DNA of 26,274 nt from UMGS1484 sp045593325 (lineage in GTDB: Bacteria > Bacillota > Clostridia > Oscillospirales > Acutalibacteraceae), in NCBI GenBank assembly GCA_045593325.1, contig JAZNWL010000089.1, positions 1 through 26,274 of the forward strand, in the 5' to 3' direction. Shown here in pieces: positions 1-8,115 of this stretch. The translations under genes and the position numbers were made by a program. The notes under the pieces were generated by a model that did no database searches, was not told the origin of the DNA, and was given only the letters and a program-made list of their open reading frames with translations. How positions within the stretch are numbered: position 1 is the stretch's first letter; each line of letters begins with the position of its first letter.

Positions 1-5
1 AACAC

Positions 6-34
6 TTGCATTTTGCCTCGGTTTCTGTTATGAT
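6..34 (+). promoter_or_regulatory. candidate rpmB promoter with overlapping palindrome
   Basis: A TATGAT -10 box lies at 29-34, with a weak TTGCAT -35 at 6-11 and a 17-base spacer. The 13-base palindrome TGTTATGATAACA (26-38) covers the -10 box, so a repressor could bind there. The upstream flank is outside the window, so a better promoter further upstream cannot be excluded. Confidence 0.45.
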
Positions 35-80
35 AACAAACGCGAGATTTTGCATTGTATGTTTGAGGAGGTGCAGAAGA

Positions 81-269
81 ATGGCTAAATGTGATATTTG
101 CGGTAAGGGTGTTACCTTCGGAATTAAGGTTTCCCACTCCCACAGACGTTCCAACCGTACTTGGAAACCCAATGTACAACGTGTGAAAGCAATTGTTGAC
201 GGCACTCCTTGTCGTATCAACGCCTGCACCCGTTGTTTGCGTTCCGGTAAGGTAACTCGTGCTATCTAA
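81..269 (+). CDS. rpmB: 50S ribosomal protein L28 (bL28), zinc-binding type
   Basis: This is a 62-residue structural protein of the large ribosomal subunit. The N-terminus MAKCDICGKG and the HRRSNRTWKPNVQ segment are typical of bL28. Cysteines at 4/7 and 49/52 form two CxxC pairs, the 'C+' zinc-ribbon form; C44 is an extra cysteine. The ATG at 81 follows a GAGGAGG ribosome binding site at 65-71. In-frame extension to position 6 would add 25 residues unlike L28 and was rejected. The gene is monocistronic, since a strong terminator follows within 20 bases. C+ and C- L28 paralogues are often swapped under zinc limitation in bacteria. This copy is the zinc-dependent form, and no second copy is in the window. 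Confidence 0.97.
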   Translation: MAKCDICGKGVTFGIKVSHSHRRSNRTWKPNVQRVKAIVDGTPCRINACTRCLRSGKVTRAI

Positions 270-288
270 TGAACAGCCGAAAGAATCG

Positions 289-320
289 AAGCGTAGTTTT
301 AAAACTACGCTTTTTTCTTT
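289..320 (+). terminator. rho-independent terminator of rpmB
   Basis: A perfectly self-complementary stretch at 289-312 (arms AAGCGTAGTT and AACTACGCTT around TTAA) is followed by a T-rich run. It closes the rpmB transcript before the his promoter. Confidence 0.9.
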
Positions 321-347
321 TTATGTATATATTTTTATGATTACCCC

Positions 348-376
348 TTGACAAGAATAGCGAACCGTGATATCAT
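348..376 (+). promoter_or_regulatory. sigma-A-type promoter of the histidine operon
   Basis: TTGACA at 348-353 and TATCAT at 371-376 are separated by 17 bases, a near-consensus housekeeping promoter. The predicted start, around 383, gives a leader of only about 35 bases before the first ATG. That leaves no room for a T-box or a peptide attenuator, so control is more likely by a repressor. The -10 is embedded in the palindrome TGATATCA (368-375). Confidence 0.85.
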
Positions 377-383
377 ACTAACA

Positions 384-393
384 CGCTAAAGCG
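384..393 (+). promoter_or_regulatory. candidate operator for the TrpR-type regulator
   Basis: CGCT-AA-AGCG is a short inverted repeat just after the predicted transcription start and upstream of the ribosome binding site (401-408). TrpR-fold repressors bind palindromes near promoters. The arms are only 4 bp, so this is a hypothesis. Confidence 0.3.
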
Positions 394-416
394 ACAGAAC
401 AAAGGAAGTTGTTTGT

Positions 417-710
417 ATGAATTGTAAAAATCATTCGGTAGACCGCTTGTTTCAAGCCATTTTATCTTTGAAAACCATTGATGAGTGTTATTGCTTTTTT
501 GAAGACGCCTGTACCATTAAGGAACTTTTAGATTTAGCACAACGGTTTGACGTGGCTTGTGATTTAATGAAAAAGAAGAATTACCAACAAATTGCAAGTG
601 ACGTTGGGGTTTCCACCGCCACCATCAGTCGGGTGAACCGCGCCTTGCAATATGGGAATCAAGGATATCAGATGGTAATTGAAAGACTGGAGAATCAAGA
701 TGATGAATAA
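417..710 (+). CDS. hisR: TrpR-family regulator (YerC/YecD type), probable histidine operon repressor HisR
   Basis: A 97-residue protein of the YerC/YecD branch of the TrpR superfamily, all-helical with a helix-turn-helix at about residues 55-77 (KNYQQIASDVGVSTATISRV). The N-terminal part (DRLFQAILSLKTIDEC and FFEDACTIKELLDLAQR) matches the family pattern. Family knowledge: comparative genomics of Gram-positive bacteria has proposed such proteins as HisR, repressors of histidine genes that respond to histidine. Here it is the first gene of the his operon and its end overlaps hisZ, which supports autogenous control of the whole operon. The ATG at 417 has an AAAGGAAG site 8 bases upstream. The ligand is not visible from the sequence; histidine is inferred from context. 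Confidence 0.88.
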   Translation: MNCKNHSVDRLFQAILSLKTIDECYCFFEDACTIKELLDLAQRFDVACDLMKKKNYQQIASDVGVSTATISRVNRALQYGNQGYQMVIERLENQDDE

Positions 711-1788
711 CGGCAATGCTTCCATGAAACAGGAAGAAAAGGTACAACTGAAATTACGGGAATTGTATGAACAGTACGGATATACCCGTTTTAAAATGAG
801 TAAATTTGAAGAATACGATTTATATAGCCAGAATAAAGAGTTCTTGGTGTCGGACAGTGTTATCACCTTTACCGATACCAATGGGAAGCTTATGGCGTTG
901 AAACCTGACGTTACTTTATCTATTGTAAAGAACACAGGGGAAATCCCCGCCGGGGTACAACGGGTATATTATAATGAAAACGTGTACCGCGTTTCGGATA
1001 ACACCCACAGTTATAAAGAAATCATGCAGGCAGGGTTAGAATGTCTGGGAGACGTTGGCACCTATGATTTGTGTGAAGTTTTGCTGTTGGCGGCAGAAAG
1101 TTTGCAAACCATTTCCGATGACAGCGTATTGAATCTTTCTCATTTGGGAATCGTTTCCACCTTGTTGGAGAATTCAGAATTTCACGGGCTTCGAAAACAA
1201 ATTCTGGGTTACATTGGAGAAAAGAATACCCATGAGATCACACGGGTTTGTGAAGAACGGGGCATTGCTTCGGCTATGATCGATATTTTATGTTATTTGT
1301 GCCGTGGATACGGCCCTGCAGATGAAGTGCTGGCAGGATTGGACGCCATCAATCCTTTTTCGGAAATCAAGGAAGCCATTGCCCAGTTAAAAAGTGTTAC
1401 GGGGATTCTTGCCAAAACCACCAAGGTGCCTGTGCTCATTGATTTGTCTTTGGTGAGCAACACCAATTATTATAATGGTTTGATTTTCCGCGGATACGTG
1501 AAAGATATTCCCACCGACGTTCTTCGGGGCGGTCAATATGACAAACTCATGAAACGGTTGGGGAAAACCCATAAAGCCATTGGGTTTGCCGTGTATCTGG
1601 ATGCTTTAGAACGCATTGCAGAAGATTCTCCCTATGATGCTGACGTTTTGCTCACCTATCAGGAATCTGATTCCATTGAAGACATTGTTTGCAAAGCCAT
1701 GGCATTGCGAAAAGAAGGGAAACGGGTGGACGTGCAATCCTGTGTTCCTCAAAACAAAAACTATCAACAGCAAATGTCAGTGAAGTAG
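700..1788 (+). CDS. hisZ: ATP phosphoribosyltransferase regulatory subunit
   Basis: HisZ is a histidyl-tRNA synthetase-like protein without tRNA charging activity. It pairs with short HisG in a hetero-octamer, is needed for catalysis, and transmits histidine feedback inhibition. The class II synthetase-like core is visible: LKPDVTLSIVKNT near residues 65-80, then the VYRVSDNTHSYKEIMQAG region. RGGQYDKLMKRLGK and AIGFAVYLDAL sit in the C-terminal half. At about 362 residues it is slightly short for the family. GGAGA at 689-693 fits ATG 700 or ATG 703; a longer in-frame start at 679 has no good site. The start lies inside the end of hisR, so the two are translationally coupled. The gap to hisG is 15 bases. 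Confidence 0.95.
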   Translation: MMNNGNASMKQEEKVQLKLRELYEQYGYTRFKMSKFEEYDLYSQNKEFLVSDSVITFTDTNGKLMALKPDVTLSIVKNTGEIPAGVQRVYYNENVYRVSDNTHSYKEIMQAGLECLGDVGTYDLCEVLLLAAESLQTISDDSVLNLSHLGIVSTLLENSEFHGLRKQILGYIGEKNTHEITRVCEERGIASAMIDILCYLCRGYGPADEVLAGLDAINPFSEIKEAIAQLKSVTGILAKTTKVPVLIDLSLVSNTNYYNGLIFRGYVKDIPTDVLRGGQYDKLMKRLGKTHKAIGFAVYLDALERIAEDSPYDADVLLTYQESDSIEDIVCKAMALRKEGKRVDVQSCVPQNKNYQQQMSVK

Positions 1789-1803
1789 AAGGAGATTCGT
1801 AAC

Positions 1804-2442
1804 ATGGCAGAATGGTTAAACGTTGCTCTTCCCAAGGGGCGTCTTGGGGAAAAGGTATATAAAATGTTTGCGCAGGCCGGTTTTGAATGTCCTGAAGTGC
1901 TGGATGATACCCGCAAACTGATTTTTGAAAATGAAGAAACCAAAGTTCGATATTTCTGGGTCAAACCCTCGGATGTAGCAATTTACGTTGAGCGGGGTGC
2001 CGCCGATTTAGGGGTGGCAGGGAAGGATATTTTGTTGGAATACCGTCCCGAAATTTTTGAACTGTTGGATTTAAATATTGGGAAATGCCGTATGGCGGTG
2101 GCAGCCAAAAAAGGGTTTCGGGACCGTGCCGACCGCACCTTGCGGGTGGCCACTAAATTTCCTCGGATCGCCGCCGATTACTACGCCAAGTTGGGGCGTG
2201 ATATTGATATTATCAAACTGAACGGCTCCATTGAATTGGCTCCTATTCTGGGGCTTTCAGATGTAATTGTGGATATTGTGGAAACCGGAACCACCCTGTT
2301 GGAAAACAATCTGGAACCCACTGAAACAGTGGTGCCCATCAGCGCTCGTTTGATTGCCAACCGGGCTTCCTATCAGTTTAAGTATGAGGAAATCGGTCGG
2401 GTGGTATCAGGGTTACAAAGTCAGTTGGAGGCTGTGAAATGA
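1804..2442 (+). CDS. hisG: ATP phosphoribosyltransferase catalytic subunit, short form
   Basis: Catalyses the first step of histidine synthesis, PRPP plus ATP giving phosphoribosyl-ATP, in the cytosol. At 212 residues it is the short HisG, lacking the C-terminal ACT-like regulatory domain of the long form (about 300 residues), which matches the presence of hisZ immediately upstream. Family segments visible are ALPKGRLGEKV at the N-terminus, AADLGVAGKDIL, and the PRPP-binding loop region DVIVDIVETGTTLLENNL. The preceding AGAAGGAG site supports ATG 1804. The stop overlaps the hisD start by 4 bases (ATGA). Confidence 0.97.
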   Translation: MAEWLNVALPKGRLGEKVYKMFAQAGFECPEVLDDTRKLIFENEETKVRYFWVKPSDVAIYVERGAADLGVAGKDILLEYRPEIFELLDLNIGKCRMAVAAKKGFRDRADRTLRVATKFPRIAADYYAKLGRDIDIIKLNGSIELAPILGLSDVIVDIVETGTTLLENNLEPTETVVPISARLIANRASYQFKYEEIGRVVSGLQSQLEAVK

Positions 2443-3722
2443 TTCGGATTTTAGAATACGGACAGGTTCAGGAAAGTGAAATTTTCGCCAGAACCGTTCC
2501 CACTGTGAACGTGGAAGCCGTTGTGGCTGAAATTATTAAAAAAGTACGGGCAGAAGGAGATGTTGCCCTGAAATATTACTGTGAAAAGTTTGATGGTGCA
2601 GTGTTAGACTCCCTGGAGGTTTCCAAAGAAGAGTTCGACGAAGCTCTTTCTTTGGTGGATGCTGATTTCCTGCGGATTTTGCAAGATGCCGCAGCAAACA
2701 TTCGCAATTTCCATCAAATGCAAAAACGTAGTGGTTTTCAACTGGAAGGGAAAAACGGCGAAATTGTTGGGCAACGTATTCTGCCTGTGGACAAAGCGGG
2801 GTTGTACGTTCCCGGTGGTACAGCGGCGTATCCTTCCACCGTTCTTATGGACAGTATCCCTGCTAAAATAGCAGGGGTGGAAGAAATTGTTATGGTAACC
2901 CCTCCCGGGAAAAACGGAAAGGTTGCCGCTCCTATTTTGGCAGCGGCAAAAATTGCAGGTGTAGACCGTGTGTTCAAGGTAGGCGGCGCCCAAGCTGTTG
3001 CCGCGTTGGCATATGGCACTCAAACCGTTCCCAAAGTAGATAAAATCGTTGGACCGGGTAATGCTTTTGTAGCAGAAGCAAAAAAACAGGTGTTTGGCCA
3101 GGTTTCCATTGATATGATTGCGGGTCCCAGTGAAATTCTGGTGCTTGCTGACGGTACGTGCAGTGCAAAATCAGTGGCGGCAGACTTGCTTTCTCAGGCA
3201 GAGCATGATAAAATGGCAAGTGCTGTGCTGATTACCGACAGTAAAGAACTGGCAAAACAGGTGCAGGAAGAATTAGAAGTGCAAATTCCTTTGCTTCCTC
3301 GGTGTGAAATTGCCCGTGAATCCATTGACAAGAACGGGAAAATTATTGTAAGCGAAAACCTGGAACAGGGCATTGAAATTGCCAATGCTCTGGCGCCGGA
3401 ACATCTGGAACTTTGTCTGGACAATCCCTTTGAGTATCTGGATAAGATCCGTCATGCCGGCTCGGTGTTTATGGGCAAATCCTGCCCCGAGGCTTTGGGA
3501 GACTATTATGCGGGTCCCAATCATACCTTGCCTACCAGTGGTACCGCTCGTTTTTCCAGCCCCTTGTCGGTGGATGACTTTTTAAAGAAAACTCAGTTTA
3601 TTTACTATACAAAAGAAGCCTTGTCCTTGGTGGCAGAGGATGTAGCAACCTTTGCCCGTCAAGAAGGATTAGAAGCCCACGCAAGAAGTGCTTTGTCCCG
3701 TTTGGAGAGTGACCCGTCATGA
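2439..3722 (+). CDS. hisD: histidinol dehydrogenase
   Basis: Zinc-dependent NAD enzyme that oxidises L-histidinol twice to L-histidine, the last two steps of the pathway. The 427-residue length is standard. Zinc ligands by family alignment are Q253 and H256 (SQAEHD), D355 (GDYYAGPNH) and H414 (EGLEAHARS). The catalytic Glu-His pair is E321/H322 (APEHLEL). GPSEILVLAD and SGTARFSSPLSVDDF are also conserved. Coupled by ATGA overlaps to hisG upstream and hisC downstream. Confidence 0.98.
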   Translation: MIRILEYGQVQESEIFARTVPTVNVEAVVAEIIKKVRAEGDVALKYYCEKFDGAVLDSLEVSKEEFDEALSLVDADFLRILQDAAANIRNFHQMQKRSGFQLEGKNGEIVGQRILPVDKAGLYVPGGTAAYPSTVLMDSIPAKIAGVEEIVMVTPPGKNGKVAAPILAAAKIAGVDRVFKVGGAQAVAALAYGTQTVPKVDKIVGPGNAFVAEAKKQVFGQVSIDMIAGPSEILVLADGTCSAKSVAADLLSQAEHDKMASAVLITDSKELAKQVQEELEVQIPLLPRCEIARESIDKNGKIIVSENLEQGIEIANALAPEHLELCLDNPFEYLDKIRHAGSVFMGKSCPEALGDYYAGPNHTLPTSGTARFSSPLSVDDFLKKTQFIYYTKEALSLVAEDVATFARQEGLEAHARSALSRLESDPS

Positions 3723-4795
3723 GTCAATTTATTAATAATAGGGTTGGGAATCTGACCCCCTACGTTCCCGGGGAACAACCTGTGGAACGGCAATATATTA
3801 AATTGAATACCAATGAATCCCCTTATCCTCCTTCTCCCGGAGTGATGCGGGCAGTGTTGGAAGAAGTGGGTCGATTGCAACTGTATTCCGATCCAGAATG
3901 TAAAGCGTTGACCTTGGAAGCCGCCAAGTATTATGGGGTGGAAGCGGATGAAATTTTAATGACCAACGGGTCGGATGAAATTCTTAATTTCGCTTTCATG
4001 GCATACGGGGACAAGGATACTCCCTTTGTATTTCCTGAAATTACCTATGGATTTTATCCTGTGTTTGCCGATTTGAATGACATTCCTTATCGCATCATTC
4101 CTTTGGAAGAGGATTTTTCCATTGATCCCACAAAGTATTATAACGCAGAGGGAAACGTGGTGATTGCCAATCCCAATGCGCCCACTGGATTGTCTTTGTC
4201 CTTGGAACAGGTAGAGGGGATTGTAAAAAACAATCTCAACCATGTGGTGGTCATTGACGAGGCTTATGTGGATTTCGGGGGAGAAACCTGTTTATCTCTG
4301 ATTCGCAAATATCCCAATTTGCTCATTACCCGTACCTTTTCCAAATCCTATTCCCTGGCAGGGGCAAGACTGGGCTTTGGTATCGGAAATCGGGACTTGA
4401 TCGCTGATTTGAATACGGTAAAATTCTCCACCAATCCCTACAACGTAAATCGTATGACCATGGCGGCAGGGAAGGCGGCTTTGGAAGAAAACAGTTACTA
4501 TACCGACCATTGCAGTGATATTATGGCAACCCGTGAATTTACCCGTTGGGAACTGATGAGTCGGGGCTTTACGGTAACCGATTCCAAAACCAACTTTTTA
4601 TTTGCCATGCACCCCGAAGTAGATGGCGGGGAATTGTATCAGGAATTAAAAGAAATGGGAATTTTGATTCGCCATTTCAACAATCCCAAAATTGCTCAAT
4701 ATAATCGGATTACCGTTGGTACCGTGGAGCAAATGAAAGCGTTATTACAGGCCATTGACCTTATTTTAGATCAAAAAAGGAAGGATGCCAAATGA
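3719..4795 (+). CDS. hisC: histidinol-phosphate aminotransferase
   Basis: PLP-dependent fold-type I aminotransferase converting imidazole-acetol phosphate and glutamate to histidinol phosphate. The PLP lysine is K209 in TRTFSKSYSLAGARLG. LNTNESPYPPSP at the N-terminus, NPNAPTG (PLP-contacting Asn region), VIDEAYVDF and the C-terminal Arg in ILIRHF are typical of HisC rather than of other aspartate-aminotransferase relatives. Length is 358 residues. Position between hisD and hisB with 4-base overlaps on both sides confirms the assignment. Confidence 0.96.
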   Translation: MSQFINNRVGNLTPYVPGEQPVERQYIKLNTNESPYPPSPGVMRAVLEEVGRLQLYSDPECKALTLEAAKYYGVEADEILMTNGSDEILNFAFMAYGDKDTPFVFPEITYGFYPVFADLNDIPYRIIPLEEDFSIDPTKYYNAEGNVVIANPNAPTGLSLSLEQVEGIVKNNLNHVVVIDEAYVDFGGETCLSLIRKYPNLLITRTFSKSYSLAGARLGFGIGNRDLIADLNTVKFSTNPYNVNRMTMAAGKAALEENSYYTDHCSDIMATREFTRWELMSRGFTVTDSKTNFLFAMHPEVDGGELYQELKEMGILIRHFNNPKIAQYNRITVGTVEQMKALLQAIDLILDQKRKDAK

Positions 4796-5373
4796 GAAAA
4801 AGTTCCATTTGCCGTCAAACGGCAGAAACCAACATTGAATTGGCTTTGAATTTAGACGGAACCGGGGTAAGCACCATTGAAACCGGTTGCGGGTTTCTGG
4901 ATCACATGTTGACCCTGTTTGCCGCTCACGGTGGCTTTGATTTAACTGTGAACTGTAAAGGGGACATTCAGGTGGACGACCATCACACGGTGGAAGATAT
5001 CGGTATTTGTTTAGGTATGGCATTTGCCGAAGCCTTGGGGGATAAACGGGGAATCGTTCGTTACGGAGAAAAAATTCTTCCTATGGATGAATCTTTGATT
5101 TTAAGTGCCGTGGATATTTCCGGTAGAAGTTATCTTGCTTATAATCTGGAAATTCCCACTCAAAAAGTCGGAACTTTTGATACCGAACTTTGCGAGGAAT
5201 TCTGGTTGGCATTTGTTCGGAAGGCAGATATCACTTTGCACATTCGTCAGCTGGCAGGGACCAATTCACACCACATCATTGAGGGGTGTTTCAAATCGGT
5301 TGCCCGTAGCCTGGCAATGGCAGTTGCTGTTGGTAATTCCAACCAAATTCCTTCCACTAAAGGTGTGTTATAA
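4792..5373 (+). CDS. hisB: imidazoleglycerol-phosphate dehydratase, monofunctional
   Basis: Mn-dependent dehydratase turning imidazoleglycerol phosphate into imidazole-acetol phosphate. The 193 residues show the repeated metal-binding motifs GFLDHMLTLFAAHGGFDL and DDHHTVEDIGICLG in the first half and GTNSHHIIEGCFKSVARSL in the second. There is no fused N-terminal phosphatase domain, so this is not the enterobacterial bifunctional HisB. The phosphatase function falls to the PHP protein at the end of the operon. Its TAA shares one base with the ATG of hisH. Confidence 0.97.
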   Translation: MRKSSICRQTAETNIELALNLDGTGVSTIETGCGFLDHMLTLFAAHGGFDLTVNCKGDIQVDDHHTVEDIGICLGMAFAEALGDKRGIVRYGEKILPMDESLILSAVDISGRSYLAYNLEIPTQKVGTFDTELCEEFWLAFVRKADITLHIRQLAGTNSHHIIEGCFKSVARSLAMAVAVGNSNQIPSTKGVL

Positions 5374-5990
5374 TGATTGTCTTGGTTGATTACGGCGTAG
5401 GGAATTTGTTTTCTCTGCAAAGTTCTTTTGCCGCCATCGGATATGAAGTGACCGTGAGCGGGGATCCTTCGGTGATTGAAAAAGCCCATAAGGTTATTTT
5501 ACCCGGTGTGGGCGCCTTTGCCGATGCGGCCAATAAATTAAAAGAAAGCGGTTTGGACGTGTTGTTGTGCAATATGGCAAAGCAAGGAACCCCCATTATG
5601 GGGATTTGCCTTGGCATGCAACTGCTTTTGGAAAAAAGTTATGAATATGGAGAAACCGACGGGCTGGGCTTAATTCCCGGGTCGGTTCGTCCCATTGCTG
5701 AACAAATTGAAGAAGGTTTGAAAATCCCTCATATCGGATGGAACGCTTTAACCTTTCAAGGGGAAAAACATCCCATTTTCCGTTATATTGAAGAGGGGGA
5801 TCACGTCTATTTTGTTCATTCCTATTATGGCGCCGAATGTGATGACCACGTTATCGCCACTACCGATTACGGTGGGGTGCTAACAGCGGCAGTAGCCAAA
5901 AGAAACGTTTGCGGATGCCAGTTTCATCCGGAAAAAAGCGGAACGGTGGGGCTGAATATTCTCCGTGGGTTCTGTGATTGGGAGGTGTAA
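5373..5990 (+). CDS. hisH: imidazole glycerol phosphate synthase, glutaminase subunit
   Basis: Class I glutamine amidotransferase that releases ammonia from glutamine and channels it into HisF. The catalytic triad is visible: nucleophile C79 (GICLGMQLL) and H185/E187 (CQFHPEKS). The N-terminal VDYGVGNLFSL and the oxyanion-side PGVGAF segment are typical. Length 205 residues. The start overlaps hisB by one base (TAATG), and hisA follows after 3 bases. Confidence 0.97.
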   Translation: MIVLVDYGVGNLFSLQSSFAAIGYEVTVSGDPSVIEKAHKVILPGVGAFADAANKLKESGLDVLLCNMAKQGTPIMGICLGMQLLLEKSYEYGETDGLGLIPGSVRPIAEQIEEGLKIPHIGWNALTFQGEKHPIFRYIEEGDHVYFVHSYYGAECDDHVIATTDYGGVLTAAVAKRNVCGCQFHPEKSGTVGLNILRGFCDWEV

Positions 5991-5993
5991 AGG

Positions 5994-6707
5994 ATGCATA
6001 TTTTTCCTGCGATTGATTTATATGAAGGAAAAGCGGTGCGGTTGTTAAAAGGGGATTATGCCCAAATGACCGTTTACAGTGAAAATCCTTTGTTAATTGC
6101 CAAAGAATTTGAAAAAGCAGGGGCAACCCATATTCACATGGTGGATCTGGAAGGCGCCAAAAGCGGGGAGACTCCCAACCTGGAAATCGTTACTGCCATT
6201 GCGAAAGAAACGTCTTTATTCACCGAAATCGGCGGGGGTATTCGCAGTATGAAAACGGTGGATGCCTATTTGTCCGCAGGGGTGGATCGTGTGATTTTGG
6301 GAACCTCCGCGGTTACTGACCAGGAATTTTTAAAAGAAGCATTGGCAAAATACGGCGAGAAAATTGCGGTTGGTGTTGACGTAAAAGACGGTTTTGTTGC
6401 CATTAAAGGTTGGACCGAAAAATCTGATTATGCCTTGCATCCTTTTTGCGAAACCATGGAACAAATGGGGGTTCGCACCTTGATCTGCACCGATATTTCC
6501 AAAGACGGAGCCATGCAGGGTACCAACCGTGAATTGTATAAAGAATTAAGCAAAACCTATGGATTGCAAATTGTGGCATCCGGTGGGGTATCCACCCTGG
6601 AGGATGTGAAAGCCTTGGCTTCCATGGATTTGTACGGCGCCATTATCGGTAAGGCTTACTACATCGGAGCCATCGACCTGAAAGAAGCAATCGAGGTGGC
6701 AAAATGA
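5994..6707 (+). CDS. hisA: ProFAR isomerase
   Basis: A (beta/alpha)8-barrel Amadori isomerase converting ProFAR to PRFAR. The two catalytic aspartates are D8 (FPAIDLYEGKAVRL) and D129 (VGVDVKDG). Phosphate-binding loops EIGGGIRS and VASGGVST are present in the two half-barrels. Length 237 residues. It has the HisA-type DLYEGK signature, distinct from the DVKNGR of HisF next door. It overlaps hisF by 4 bases, consistent with coupled translation of the two homologous barrels. Confidence 0.97.
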   Translation: MHIFPAIDLYEGKAVRLLKGDYAQMTVYSENPLLIAKEFEKAGATHIHMVDLEGAKSGETPNLEIVTAIAKETSLFTEIGGGIRSMKTVDAYLSAGVDRVILGTSAVTDQEFLKEALAKYGEKIAVGVDVKDGFVAIKGWTEKSDYALHPFCETMEQMGVRTLICTDISKDGAMQGTNRELYKELSKTYGLQIVASGGVSTLEDVKALASMDLYGAIIGKAYYIGAIDLKEAIEVAK

Positions 6708-7462
6708 TTACCAAACGTATTATCCCTTGCCTGGATGTTAAGAACGGTCGTGTGGTAAAGGGTGTTAACTTTCAGGGACTTTCGGACGTTTCTTCCCCCG
6801 TTGAATTGGGGCGTTACTACAGTGAACAAGGTGCCGATGAATTGGTGTTTTATGACATTACCGCGTCTTCCGAAGGTCGGGGTATTTTCACTGATATTTT
6901 GCGGGAAGTTGCCCGTACCATATTTATTCCTTTAACCGTGGGCGGCGGCATCAACACCCTGGAAGATTTTGACCGTGTGTTAAAATGCGGTGCTGATAAA
7001 GTCAGTGTGAATTCAGGGGCAATCCGTAATCCCGATCTGGTGGAACAAGCCGCCAAGCGATACGGCGACCAATGCGTGGTGCTGTCGGTGGATGTGAAAC
7101 GGGTAGACGGTGTGTTTCGTGTGTTTGCCAAAGGTGGCAGAGAAAACACGGGAATGGAAGCCCTTTCCTGGATCAAACGCTGTGTAGAGTCGGGAGCAGG
7201 GGAAGTGGTTGTCAATTCCATTGATACCGATGGTGTGAAGCAAGGCTTTGACCTGGAAATGTTGGAAGCGGTTTGCAATATTGTGAACGTTCCTGTAATT
7301 GCCTCAGGTGGGGCAGGGAAACAAGAAGATTTTGTAAAACTGTTCCACACCTTGCCCGGAGTGGATGCAGGGCTGGCTGCTTCGGTATTCCATTTCGGTG
7401 AAATTCAAATTAAAGAATTAAAAGAAATGTTAAAACAAGAAAATATTTTGGTGAGGGTTTAA
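6704..7462 (+). CDS. hisF: imidazole glycerol phosphate synthase, cyclase subunit
   Basis: The (beta/alpha)8-barrel partner of HisH. It joins ammonia to PRFAR and yields imidazoleglycerol phosphate plus AICAR, which links the pathway to purine synthesis. Catalytic D11 (IIPCLDVKNGRVVKG) and D130 (LSVDVKRV) are in place. TVGGGINT and IASGGAGK are the phosphate-binding loops. Length 252 residues. hisIE follows after 2 bases. Confidence 0.97.
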   Translation: MITKRIIPCLDVKNGRVVKGVNFQGLSDVSSPVELGRYYSEQGADELVFYDITASSEGRGIFTDILREVARTIFIPLTVGGGINTLEDFDRVLKCGADKVSVNSGAIRNPDLVEQAAKRYGDQCVVLSVDVKRVDGVFRVFAKGGRENTGMEALSWIKRCVESGAGEVVVNSIDTDGVKQGFDLEMLEAVCNIVNVPVIASGGAGKQEDFVKLFHTLPGVDAGLAASVFHFGEIQIKELKEMLKQENILVRV

Positions 7463-7464
7463 AA

Positions 7465-8115
7465 ATGGTAAATGTGGATACCTTAAAATTTGATGAAAAT
7501 GGCTTGATTCCTGCCATTGTGGTGGATTCGGTTACCAAAAAAGTGCTGACCTTGGCTTATATGAACAAGGAAAGTTTGGAAATTTCCATGAAGGAAAAAC
7601 GCACCTGCTTCTGGAGCCGTTCCCGCAAAGAATTGTGGAGAAAAGGGGAAACCAGCGGCAACGTGCAACACATTGTTTCTATGACTGCCGATTGTGATAA
7701 CGATGCTTTGGTGGTTGTGGTGGATAAAGAAGGCCCCGCCTGTCACACCGGGACCGACTCTTGCTTTACCCATGAACTGTTCCAAAACGAAGAACGTTCG
7801 GAGTTTTCGTTACAACTGTTAATGGATATGTTGGTTGGCAGAAAAGTGGAGAAAAAAGAAGGATCTTACACCACCTACCTTTTTGAAAAAGGCCTGGATA
7901 AAATCCTGAAAAAGGTTGGGGAAGAATCCACCGAAGTTATTATTGCTGCCAAAGCAGAAGACAAAAAAGAAACCATCTATGAAATTGCCGACCTTGCTTA
8001 TCACGTTATGGTTTTGATGATTGAAATGGGCATTTCCCTGGAAGACATTCATAAGGAACTTAGCAGCCGTCACGTGATTGACCATAAAGTGAAACAGGAG
8101 AAAATGACAAAATGA
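7465..8115 (+). CDS. hisI: bifunctional phosphoribosyl-AMP cyclohydrolase / phosphoribosyl-ATP pyrophosphatase
   Basis: A fused HisIE of 216 residues carrying out steps 2 and 3. The N-terminal cyclohydrolase domain (about 1-110) has SRSRKELWRKGETSGN and the zinc cysteines C77, C93 and C100 (MTADCDND and PACHTGTDSC). The C-terminal pyrophosphohydrolase domain (about 120-210) is a MazG-like helical fold with KKVGEESTEVIIAAK and the EIADLAYHVMVLM helix that bind magnesium. It overlaps hisK by 4 bases. Confidence 0.97.
   Translation: MVNVDTLKFDENGLIPAIVVDSVTKKVLTLAYMNKESLEISMKEKRTCFWSRSRKELWRKGETSGNVQHIVSMTADCDNDALVVVVDKEGPACHTGTDSCFTHELFQNEERSEFSLQLLMDMLVGRKVEKKEGSYTTYLFEKGLDKILKKVGEESTEVIIAAKAEDKKETIYEIADLAYHVMVLMIEMGISLEDIHKELSSRHVIDHKVKQEKMTK

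Noticed and set aside
376..416. T-box or histidine leader-peptide attenuator before the his genes
   Set aside because: The predicted leader is about 35 bases, with no His codon run, no T-box sequence and no terminator.
6850..7350. A 166-codon minus-strand open frame inside hisF
   Set aside because: Antisense to a complete hisF with both catalytic aspartates. The Ser/Thr/Pro-rich product has no family resemblance.
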